A DNA stretch of 64,000 nt. It comes from Frankia canadensis. GTDB lineage: Bacteria > Actinomycetota > Actinomycetes > Frankiales > Frankiaceae. Numbering within the stretch: the first letter of the stretch is position 1; each line of letters begins with the position of its first letter. Below are positions 52,753 through 60,919 of the stretch, one piece after another. The notes beneath the pieces are model-generated. The model saw only the letters and a program-made list of their open reading frames with translations. It was not told the origin of the DNA and searched no databases. The position numbers were made by a program, and so were the translations under genes. The stretch spans positions 1-64,000 of the forward strand of contig NZ_FZMO01000223.1 in NCBI RefSeq assembly GCF_900197875.1, read 5' to 3'.

Positions 52753-54183
52753 TCACCGGTCCACTGTCGGGTCCAGGCCGTGCAGCGGGAGCACTGCCCG
52801 CCGGGTCTCGGCGACCGCCCGGTCCAGGGGGTTGTCGGGGTCGCCCTCGCCGGCGTCCCAGGGGCGGTAGCGCACGCTGACACCGTCGCCGAGGGTGCGT
52901 GGCATGCCGACGGTACCGCCGATGGAGACCTCGCCGGTCGCCGCCCGCACCCGCTGCGGGGCCGCGGCCCGCCACTGCGGCGGCAGCTCGGTGCCGGGTT
53001 CCAGGGTGTGGTGGGCGGCGACGGCCAGCAGCTGGGTCCACGCCCGCGGGACCACGGCGTCCAGCGCGTAGCCACCGCCGCCGCAGGCCAGCCAGCGGCC
53101 GTCGCACAGCTCGTGGGACAGCGCGTGCAGCGCCTCGTAGGACGCCCGCTGCCCGTCGACCGACATCCGCAGGTCGGCCAGCGGATCCAGGAGGTGGGTG
53201 TCGCAGCCGTGCTGGGTCACGAGGACCTGCGGGCGGAAGGCGCGCAGCAGGACCGGGACGACGCCCGAGTAGGCCCGCAACCAGCCGGCGTCATCGGTGC
53301 CGGGAGGTAACGCGACGTTGACGGAGGTGCCGCGCGCGTTCGGTGATCCGCACTCGTCGGCGTAACCCGTGCCGGGGAACAGGGAGCGGCCGCACTGGTG
53401 CAGCGAGATCGTCAGCACCCGCGGGTCATCGTAGAACGCGGCCTGCACGCCGTCACCGTGGTGGACGTCGATGTCGACGTAGGCGACGCGGGTCGCGCCG
53501 GCCGACAGCAGCCAGGCGATCGCGATCGCCGGGTCGTTGTAGATGCAGAAGCCGCTGGCCATCCCCGCCATCGCGTGGTGCAGGCCGCCGGCGAGCGACA
53601 CCGCGTGCCGGGGCGGCCCCGACCAGACCGCCCGGGCCGCCTCGATCGTCCCGCCAGTGATCAGTGCCGCGGCCTCGTGCATCCGGGTGAAGATCGGATT
53701 GTCGCTGGTACCGAGGCCGAACAGGGCGGCCATCCGGGCCCGGGCGGGATCGGGCGCGGCTCGCACCGCGCTGAGGTAGATCGGGTCGTGGACGAGCTCG
53801 ATCAGCTCGTCCGCGGCCAGGCTGGGCGTCGCCATCCGCAGCCCGGGCGCGTCGAGGACGCCCAGCTGGCTGGCGAGGTCCATGGTCAGGCCAAGCCGGA
53901 CCGGATGCATCGGATGCTGCGGGCCGAAGTCGTAGTGCGCCATCGCCGGGTCCCAGGCCAGCACGGTGGGTTCGGCGGCGGGCTCGTCGGGTGCGGGCGG
54001 CGCGGGTTCGGCCACCGCGGCCGGGCCGACGCGGGCAGCCCGCTCGGGCCCACTCGTTCTGGCCGGATCCCGCGGGCCGGCGGGACGGCCGGCATGGCTG
54101 CCCCGCGTGGCGTCGCCCACCCGCCGCGTCCCGACGGGGCGCTGCGTCTCATCCGGCACTGTCACCTCACCCGGCACTGTCAC
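52753..54183 (-). CDS. acuC: AcuC-like protein deacetylase (class I/II HDAC fold)
   Basis: 476 residues. After about 70 disordered residues, the deacetylase fold shows the His-His pair GGLHHAMAG (202-203), zinc ligands in YVDIDVHHGDG (Asp 239, His 241), a third Asp in QHGCDTHLLDP and the active-site Tyr in CGGGGYALD. AcuC removes acetyl from the catalytic lysine of acyl-CoA synthetases, reactivating them. GTG 54183 is chosen because TACCGT lies 6 nt before it (leaderless). An 18-bp tandem repeat supplies a second GTG at 54165. Heads the acuC-patA-phosphatase operon and diverges from aacS. Confidence 0.9.
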   Translation of the reverse strand: MTVPGEVTVPDETQRPVGTRRVGDATRGSHAGRPAGPRDPARTSGPERAARVGPAAVAEPAPPAPDEPAAEPTVLAWDPAMAHYDFGPQHPMHPVRLGLTMDLASQLGVLDAPGLRMATPSLAADELIELVHDPIYLSAVRAAPDPARARMAALFGLGTSDNPIFTRMHEAAALITGGTIEAARAVWSGPPRHAVSLAGGLHHAMAGMASGFCIYNDPAIAIAWLLSAGATRVAYVDIDVHHGDGVQAAFYDDPRVLTISLHQCGRSLFPGTGYADECGSPNARGTSVNVALPPGTDDAGWLRAYSGVVPVLLRAFRPQVLVTQHGCDTHLLDPLADLRMSVDGQRASYEALHALSHELCDGRWLACGGGGYALDAVVPRAWTQLLAVAAHHTLEPGTELPPQWRAAAPQRVRAATGEVSIGGTVGMPRTLGDGVSVRYRPWDAGEGDPDNPLDRAVAETRRAVLPLHGLDPTVDR

Positions 54184-54188
54184 CTCTT
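54153..54188. repeat. 18-bp tandem repeat over the acuC start
   Basis: Two near-identical 18-bp units (core CCGGCACTGTCACCTC), each containing a GTG in the acuC frame, so the duplication creates alternative starts six codons apart. Confidence 0.85.
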
Positions 54189-54258
54189 GACGGTAGCCCG
54201 AAGTGATACCCACGGGCAGCCCCAGCAATGAACACCGCCGATCACCGCACCCCCGAGG

Positions 54259-54291
54259 TTGACCATCATCCCGCCCGAAATGCCCTAGGGT
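54259..54291 (+). promoter_or_regulatory. Probable aacS promoter
   Basis: TTGACC (54259-54264) and TAGGGT (54286-54291), spacer 21 nt (long). The -10 ends 8 nt before GTG 54300, suggesting a leaderless start there rather than at the upstream ATG 54228. Confidence 0.45.
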
Positions 54292-54299
54292 CAGTCTCC

Positions 54300-56411
54300 G
54301 TGGCAGCAGACGGAACCGCACAGCGGCCTCTCGGGCCGGGCGTCGTGGGCGGCGCCCCGACGACCGGCGCACCCCGGACGCGCCCCGGCACGCCGCTGTG
54401 GCAGCCCTCCGCCGGGCGCGTCCAGCGGGCCGCGGTGACGGCATACCGCGGCTGGCTCGCCGCCGAGCGAGGCGTGTACCTCGACGACGACGCCGCGCTG
54501 TGGCAGTGGTCGGTCACCGAGATCGAGGCCTTCTGGGAGTCGATCTGGGAGTTCTGCGCGGTCGAGGGCGAACGCGGCGGCGGCCCGGCCCTCACCGAGC
54601 GTGTGATGCCGGGCGCCTCCTGGTTCCCCGGCGCGCGGGTCAACTACGCCGAGAACGCGTTGACCCGCCGCGGCCCCGCGCCCGCCGTGATCGGCGTGCG
54701 GGAGGACGGCGCCACCGTCGTCGTGTCCTGGGACGAGCTGCGCCGGCAGGTGGGCCGCGCCGCCGCCGGGCTGCGCGCCCTCGGCGTCACCGAGGGCGAC
54801 CACGTCTGCGCGGTGCTGCCGAACACCGTGTACGCCGTCGTGGCGATGCTCGCCACCGCGAGCATCGGGGCGGTCTGGTCGTCCTGCTCCCCCGAACTCG
54901 GCGCGCACGCCCTGTCGTCACGTTTCGCGCAGATCGCGCCGAAGGTCCTCATCGGCGTCGACGGCTACACCTACGGCGGCCGCGGGTACGACACCCTGGC
55001 CGCGCTCGCCGGGCTCGCCGCGGACCTGCCCGAGCTCGCGGCGACGGTGATCGTGCCGTACCTGTCGCCGGACGCCTTCGCCCGCGCCCGGGAGGCCGGC
55101 CTGCCGGGTCTGCTCACCTGGGACGAGCTGATGGCCACCGAGGACACCGGGGCGGCGTTCACCCGGGTCGCCTTCGACGCGCCGCTGTGGATCCTGTACT
55201 CATCCGGCACCACCGGCCCGCCCAAGCCGATCGTCCACGGGCACGGCGGCGTTCTGCTGGAGCATCTCAAGGCGCTGGCACTGCACCTCGACCTCGGCCC
55301 CGACGACCGGTTCTGCTGGTACACCACCACCGGCTGGATGATGTGGAACTACCTCGTCTCCGGCCTGCTCGTCGGCGCCACGGTGGTGCTCTACGACGGC
55401 GCCCCCGGTTACCCGACGCTCGGCACCCAGTTCGGGCTCGCCGAGGCGCTGGAGGTGACCTGCCTCGGCACCTCCGCCGCCTACCTGACCTCCTGCCGAG
55501 ACGCGGGGCTCGTTCCCCGGGAGGAGGCCGACCTGTCCCTGGTCCGCACGCTCGGGTCCACCGGGTCGCCGCTGCCCGCCGCCACCTGCGCGTGGGTGTA
55601 CGAGGCCGTCGGCTCCGACGTGTTCCTCTCGTCGATCAGCGGCGGCACGGACGTGTGCACGGCGCTCGTCGCGGGGCTGCCGACCGGGCCGGTGCGGGCC
55701 GGTGAGATCGGCTCCCGGGCGCTGGGGTGCGCCGTCGCCGCCTTCGACGCCGAGGGCAAGGAGGTCGTCGACGAGGTCGGTGAGCTCGTCGTCACGGAAC
55801 CGATGCCGTCAATGCCGCTGTCCTTCTGGGGTGATCCGGACGGCAGCCGGCTGCGGGAGAGCTACTTCTCGACCTACCCCCGCATCTGGCGCCACGGCGA
55901 CTGGATCCGGATCACCGAGGACGGGGCCGTCGTCGTCGAGGGTCGCTCCGACGCGACGCTCAACCGCCTCGGTGTGCGGATCGGCACGGGGGAGCTCTAC
56001 AGCGTCGTCGAGCAGCTGCCCGAGGTGCGCGACAGCGTCGCGGTGGACGTCTCGGACGCCGCCGGCGGCGGGGGGCTGCTGCTGTTCGTCGCGCTCACCG
56101 AACCGGGTCTGACGGAGGAGCTGGTGGCGCGGATCCGCGAGACGCTTCGTACGGAACTCAGCCCACGGCACATCCCGGACAAGATCATCGAAATCGCCGA
56201 GGTGCCGCGGACCCTCACCGGCAAGAAGCTGGAGGTGCCGATCAAGCGGCTGCTCACCGGCGCCGCGCTCGACGACGTGGTGAGCCTGGACGCGGTGGCG
56301 AACCCGGCGGCACTGGTGGCGTTCGCGGCCGCGGCGGAACGGATCCGCACGCCGGACGTAGACGACGAAGCCGGATCTTCGCTGTCGACCAGCGAAGATC
56401 CGGCTCTTTGA
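54300..56411 (+). CDS. aacS: Acetoacetyl-CoA synthetase
   Basis: 703 residues (727 from ATG 54228). An AMP-forming ligase that activates acetoacetate. The acetyl-CoA-synthetase-type N-cap (PLWQPSAGRV, WFPGARVNYAENAL) is followed by the AMP-binding P-loop LYSSGTTGPPKPIVHGHGG, the typical AACS ending of that segment. WYTTTGWMMWNYLVSGLLVGAT, HGDWIRITEDGAVVVEGRSDATLNRLGVRIG and the catalytic-lysine motif PRTLTGKK (Pro 636, Lys 642) follow. PxxxxGK is the site acetylated by Pat enzymes. It diverges from acuC-patA, which should control it by reversible acetylation. The last codons lie inside a terminator hairpin. Confidence 0.94.
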   Translation: MAADGTAQRPLGPGVVGGAPTTGAPRTRPGTPLWQPSAGRVQRAAVTAYRGWLAAERGVYLDDDAALWQWSVTEIEAFWESIWEFCAVEGERGGGPALTERVMPGASWFPGARVNYAENALTRRGPAPAVIGVREDGATVVVSWDELRRQVGRAAAGLRALGVTEGDHVCAVLPNTVYAVVAMLATASIGAVWSSCSPELGAHALSSRFAQIAPKVLIGVDGYTYGGRGYDTLAALAGLAADLPELAATVIVPYLSPDAFARAREAGLPGLLTWDELMATEDTGAAFTRVAFDAPLWILYSSGTTGPPKPIVHGHGGVLLEHLKALALHLDLGPDDRFCWYTTTGWMMWNYLVSGLLVGATVVLYDGAPGYPTLGTQFGLAEALEVTCLGTSAAYLTSCRDAGLVPREEADLSLVRTLGSTGSPLPAATCAWVYEAVGSDVFLSSISGGTDVCTALVAGLPTGPVRAGEIGSRALGCAVAAFDAEGKEVVDEVGELVVTEPMPSMPLSFWGDPDGSRLRESYFSTYPRIWRHGDWIRITEDGAVVVEGRSDATLNRLGVRIGTGELYSVVEQLPEVRDSVAVDVSDAAGGGGLLLFVALTEPGLTEELVARIRETLRTELSPRHIPDKIIEIAEVPRTLTGKKLEVPIKRLLTGAALDDVVSLDAVANPAALVAFAAAAERIRTPDVDDEAGSSLSTSEDPAL
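56369..56405 (+). terminator. Terminator inside the end of aacS
   Basis: 16-bp perfect stem (56369-56384 with 56390-56405), loop TCGAC, then CTTTGATC. It ends 3 nt before the TGA stop, so the C-terminal dozen residues are encoded by the hairpin. Confidence 0.8.
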
Positions 56412-56512
56412 TCACGCGGCGGCGCCGTCACCGGCGCGCCGCGCTCCCACCTGGGTGCCACCCGAGACCGCACACGTGCCCGCCTCGTCGGCGGGGTCGA
56501 GACCGCCGGGGG

Positions 56513-57784
<1,272 letters not shown>

Positions 57785-58370
57785 CAGTGGCAAATCCGAT
57801 GGTCGGTGCGGGTGGGACGTCTGTTTCCGTGCACATGGGAGGCAACGAACGAAGTCGCGGAACCATTCCCCGTGCAGGCGCACCCGGACATCAGCGATCG
57901 CCGGGCCTACCGGCAGTGTAGACCCAAGCCCTCGAGCCGCTGAACTCGCTGTCGCGAAGACTACCTGTCAGATCCCGTCGTGTGGCGCGTTCAGCGAACT
58001 ATCTTGACCTTCTCGCGTGGCGAGACGGCGTCCGACGACCACGGCCATCAGCTGTGAGTGTCAGATCGCCTACCAAGCGTAAGAGTCTGTCGTCGACTGC
58101 CATCCGCGCCACATTGTCGGACCACTACCGCCATCGGGCCGGGGCCCGCCGCATGCCCGCCGAGAGGTGCCGGGCAGCCCCCGAACGGCGATACCTGAAC
58201 GGCCACCACCCGCCCCGACGCGACCGTACGTGTCCGATCAGTGGCCGACGGCTGCCCACCCGCGGGCCAGCCGCAGCGGCGGGGTGACTCCGGGACACAC
58301 GCACCGTTAGGAAGGCCACACCCGGCACGGCCTTCCCGCGCGCGAGCGAGGACGCCGCTACTCTCACACG
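57785..58370. other. 586-bp divergent intergenic region (sigma factor / GH63)
   Basis: Long upstream region of the sigma gene; no gene seen. Contains TTGACC near 58006 and a small hairpin CTCGC-GTG-GCGAG just after it. TACTCT at 58359-58364 lies 6 nt before the GH63 ATG, suggesting a leaderless start for that gene. Confidence 0.5.
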
Positions 58371-59708
58371 ATGCCCGTCCCCAGCCTCCCCGCAGAGCTG
58401 GCGGCGCTTCGCGAGACCGCGGTCTCGGTGCTGCGCGGCAACGACCTCGGCGACATCACCCGCCCCTCGCCGACGCTGTACCCCCATCAGTGGCTGTGGG
58501 ACTCCTGCTTCATCGCCATCGGGCTGCGCCACCTCGACCCGCAGCGGGCCGCGGCCGAGATCCTCTCGCTGCTGCGCGGGCAGTGGCCCAGCGGCATGAT
58601 CCCGCATGTGATCTTCGCGGAGACCACGGACTTCTATCACGCCGGGCCGCAGCGCTGGCGGTGCGATCGGGTGACGACGACGGCCGGTGGCGCGCAGAGC
58701 ACGGGCGTCACGCAGCCGCCGATGATCGCCGAGGCGGCGGTGCGGGTCGGCGAGATGATGACGGACTCGGCGCGCGCCGCGTTCTACCGCCAGCTGTATC
58801 CCGGCCTGCTGCGCTTCCACCAGTGGCTCTACACCGAGCGCGACCCGGACGACGACGGCCTCGTCTCCCTGGTCCACTCCTGGGAGTCGGGCATGGACAA
58901 CACCCCGACCTGGATGGAGATCACCCGCCCGGCCGCGCCGCTGGCGGTGCGGGCGCTGCGGCGGATCAACGGCGACGACGCGCTCGACGCGCTGCGCCGC
59001 GACTCCAAGGAGGTGCCGCCGGACGAGCGGCTCACCTCCGGCGACCTGTTCACGCTCTACCGGATCGTGCGCGAGCTGCGCGGGGCGCACTACGACTTCC
59101 GCGAGATCCGGCGCACCATCGTCCCGCTCGTGCAGGACGTCGCGTTCAACGCGATCCTCATCCGCGCGAACGAGCACCTGACCGCCATCGCCGCCGAGAT
59201 CGGCGAGGTCATCCCGGCCGGGCTGCGCCGGTCGATGCGCCGCTCCCGGGAGGCGATCGGCCAGCTCGTCGTCGACGGCGTCTACTACAGCCGCGACTTC
59301 CGCACCCGCACCCTGCTGCGCCACGAGACGATCGCCGGCCTGCTGCCGCTCTACGCGGGCGTCGTGCCCGAGGACCGGGTCGACGGCATGGTCAAGACGC
59401 TCACCTCGCCGCGCTACTGCGCCCGCTTCGGCGTCGCGAGCGTCCCGCTGGACGACCCGGCCTTCCTGCCCCGCTGCTACTGGCAGGGCCCGGTCTGGGT
59501 GAACATGAACTGGCTGATCGCCGACGGCCTGGAGCGCTACGGCCGCCTCGACGCCGCCGACGACCTGCGCCGCAACACCGTCGACGTGATCGCCGCCTCC
59601 GGCGCGATGTACGAGTACTACTCCCCGCTCGACGGCTCCGGCGCGGGCAGCAACCGCTTCTCCTGGACGGCCGCCCTCCTGCTCGACCTGCTCGCCACCG
59701 CCCGCTGA
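58371..59708 (+). CDS. GH63 glycosidase, glucosylglycerate/mannosylglycerate hydrolase-like
   Basis: 445 residues, the length of mycobacterial glucosylglycerate hydrolase. The (alpha/alpha)6 family motifs are present: WLWDSCFIAIG (Asp), HSWESGMDNTPTWME (Asp/Glu), RCYWQGPVWVNMNWLI and YEYYSPLDGSG (Glu). It would hydrolyse a small glycosylglycerate compatible solute to sugar and glycerate, for example on recovery from nitrogen starvation or osmotic stress. Substrate inferred from length and motifs. Stands alone. Confidence 0.82.
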   Translation: MPVPSLPAELAALRETAVSVLRGNDLGDITRPSPTLYPHQWLWDSCFIAIGLRHLDPQRAAAEILSLLRGQWPSGMIPHVIFAETTDFYHAGPQRWRCDRVTTTAGGAQSTGVTQPPMIAEAAVRVGEMMTDSARAAFYRQLYPGLLRFHQWLYTERDPDDDGLVSLVHSWESGMDNTPTWMEITRPAAPLAVRALRRINGDDALDALRRDSKEVPPDERLTSGDLFTLYRIVRELRGAHYDFREIRRTIVPLVQDVAFNAILIRANEHLTAIAAEIGEVIPAGLRRSMRRSREAIGQLVVDGVYYSRDFRTRTLLRHETIAGLLPLYAGVVPEDRVDGMVKTLTSPRYCARFGVASVPLDDPAFLPRCYWQGPVWVNMNWLIADGLERYGRLDAADDLRRNTVDVIAASGAMYEYYSPLDGSGAGSNRFSWTAALLLDLLATAR

Positions 59709-59715
59709 CCCCCGC

Positions 59716-60150
59716 TCAGAGGCGATCAGCTGGGAGCAGGGCGAACGCGTCGAATCTCCGGCTCAGCGGAGTGATGGCCCGGAAGTGACGCTCGTCGGTC
59801 GTCAGGATCTCGTTCGTGTCGTAGCGGTCCGCCAGTACGGCGTTGAACGCGTCGGTGATTCCGATCTTCAGATCACGGTGCCGCGCGACCAGGCTCCGCG
59901 CGGAGCGGACATCGTCGGCGTCGACCTCGGCGATCTCGTAGGCACCGCCGGTCAGGTCATCGATCGCCGCCAACTCCTGGGCGACTCCGACCTTGGCCAA
60001 CACCATGTAGTCGATCTCGGCAATGACGAAGGGAGAGATCACCGGCGGCTCCATGACCGCACGCAGGATGCTCTGAATCGCGCCGCACAACGGGTGTCGG
60101 GCGGCCGTCCCGGCAAGGTAGCCCGACGTGTCGACGATCAGGCGTCCCAC
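59716..60150 (-). CDS. vapC: PIN-domain ribonuclease toxin
   Basis: 144 residues. Acidic residues of the PIN active site: Asp 7 in LIVDTSG, Glu 45 in FVIAEIDYMV, Asp near 98 in GITDAFNAVLA and Asp near 116 in TTDERHF. VapC toxins cut tRNA or rRNA when not bound by antitoxin. GTG start lies 13 nt inside the antitoxin gene, so translation is coupled. Stop lies 8 bp from the convergent GH63 stop. Confidence 0.9.
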   Translation of the reverse strand: MGRLIVDTSGYLAGTAARHPLCGAIQSILRAVMEPPVISPFVIAEIDYMVLAKVGVAQELAAIDDLTGGAYEIAEVDADDVRSARSLVARHRDLKIGITDAFNAVLADRYDTNEILTTDERHFRAITPLSRRFDAFALLPADRL

Positions 60151-60395
60151 AGCCCGTCCTCCAGCCCCGCGGCTCCGAACCCGGCGGACAGATGATCGTC
60201 CACATCATCGGCGAACGACGGGTCCACATCGAACCGTGGGGGATTCGGCCGGGGGCGCTCGGGCTCCTCCGCCAACAGCCTGTTGATCGCATCCCGGATG
60301 AGATCCGCCTCGCTGCGATGCTGCCTGTGGGCGGCGGCCGACAGCCGCCGCTTGGCGTCCAGCGACAGGTACACGGTCGTCCGCGTCATCGCCAT
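60138..60395 (-). CDS. vapB: Ribbon-helix-helix antitoxin
   Basis: 85 residues. N-terminal RHH DNA-binding fold (TRTTVYLSLDAKRRLSAAAHRQHRS, then EADLIRDAINRLL) and a C-terminal, disordered Pro/Asp-rich tail that would cover the VapC active site (DDHLSAGFGAAGLEDGLWD). ATG 60395 or 60389. A TACCAT box 7 nt upstream suggests a leaderless start. The palindrome CCATATATGG at 60397-60406 is the likely autoregulatory operator. Confidence 0.87.
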   Translation of the reverse strand: MAMTRTTVYLSLDAKRRLSAAAHRQHRSEADLIRDAINRLLAEEPERPRPNPPRFDVDPSFADDVDDHLSAGFGAAGLEDGLWDA

Positions 60396-60396
60396 G

Positions 60397-60406
60397 CCAT
60401 ATATGG
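60397..60406. promoter_or_regulatory. vapBC operator candidate
   Basis: CCATATATGG, a perfect 10-bp palindrome overlapping the vapB -10 box, standing out in GC-rich DNA. Confidence 0.5.
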
Positions 60407-60459
60407 TAGTCCTCACCCCACGCGACGCGGCTCTTGATGTCGAGACGCTTGACTTCGAT

Positions 60460-60753
60460 ATGATAGTCACCACACGTGAAGGCTATATCGACATCGGCGG
60501 GATGGGCGTGGCGTACACCGGTAAGATCACAAGCGCGGAGTCGCTGGGGCGCATCCTGGCGCAGGCGCGAATGCTGTCAGGGATGAGCCAGCGTGAGCTC
60601 GCGCGCCAGCTGGGCACGACGCAGAAGTACATCTGGGAGCTGGAGGCCGGCAAGCCATCGATCCTGATGGACCGACTCTTCGCCGCCATGCGCGCGACCG
60701 GCATGGAACTGAGCGCCACCGTCACCCCCCCGGACGAACGCGGTCAGGACTGA
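60460..60753 (+). CDS. XRE-family helix-turn-helix protein, HipB/Y4mF-like
   Basis: About 97 residues from ATG 60460. The frame is open from further upstream, and ATG 60502 is also possible. The HTH is clear: LGRILAQARMLSGMSQRELARQLGTTQKYIWELEAGKPS, then MDRLFAAMRATGMELSATV. HipB- and Y4mF-type antitoxins look like this, but no toxin gene follows: the next gene is nrdJ on the other strand. It is either an orphan antitoxin or a stand-alone regulator. It diverges from vapB. Confidence 0.7.
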   Translation: MIVTTREGYIDIGGMGVAYTGKITSAESLGRILAQARMLSGMSQRELARQLGTTQKYIWELEAGKPSILMDRLFAAMRATGMELSATVTPPDERGQD

Positions 60754-60858
60754 CAGCCGCGGTTCGCGGCCCCACCGGGACGCCACCCGCTTCGCCACCA
60801 CCTGTCCCGACTCACGACTGGCGAAGGCCGACCTTTGCCTGCCGGAGTACACCCCCAG

Positions 60859-60890
60859 CCCTCGAGAGGCGACCGTCCACCTCTCGAGGG
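60859..60890. terminator. Bidirectional terminator between the XRE gene and nrdJ
   Basis: 11-bp perfect stem CCCTCGAGAGG/CCTCTCGAGGG, 10-nt loop, with CCTTGCGTTT on the plus side. Lies between convergent genes, 29 nt past the nrdJ stop. Confidence 0.75.
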
Positions 60891-60919
60891 CCTTGCGTTT
60901 AAGGAAATGACGCGCAGTG

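Noticed and set aside
49959-52880. A 973-codon plus-strand frame opposite patA
   Set aside because: Shadow of patA; no recognisable domain and His/Arg/Gly-rich composition.
54228-54299. ATG 54228 as the aacS start
   Set aside because: It leaves only 44 bp for two divergent promoters, and a TAGGGT box lies inside the extra segment, 8 nt before GTG 54300. Not excluded, only less likely.
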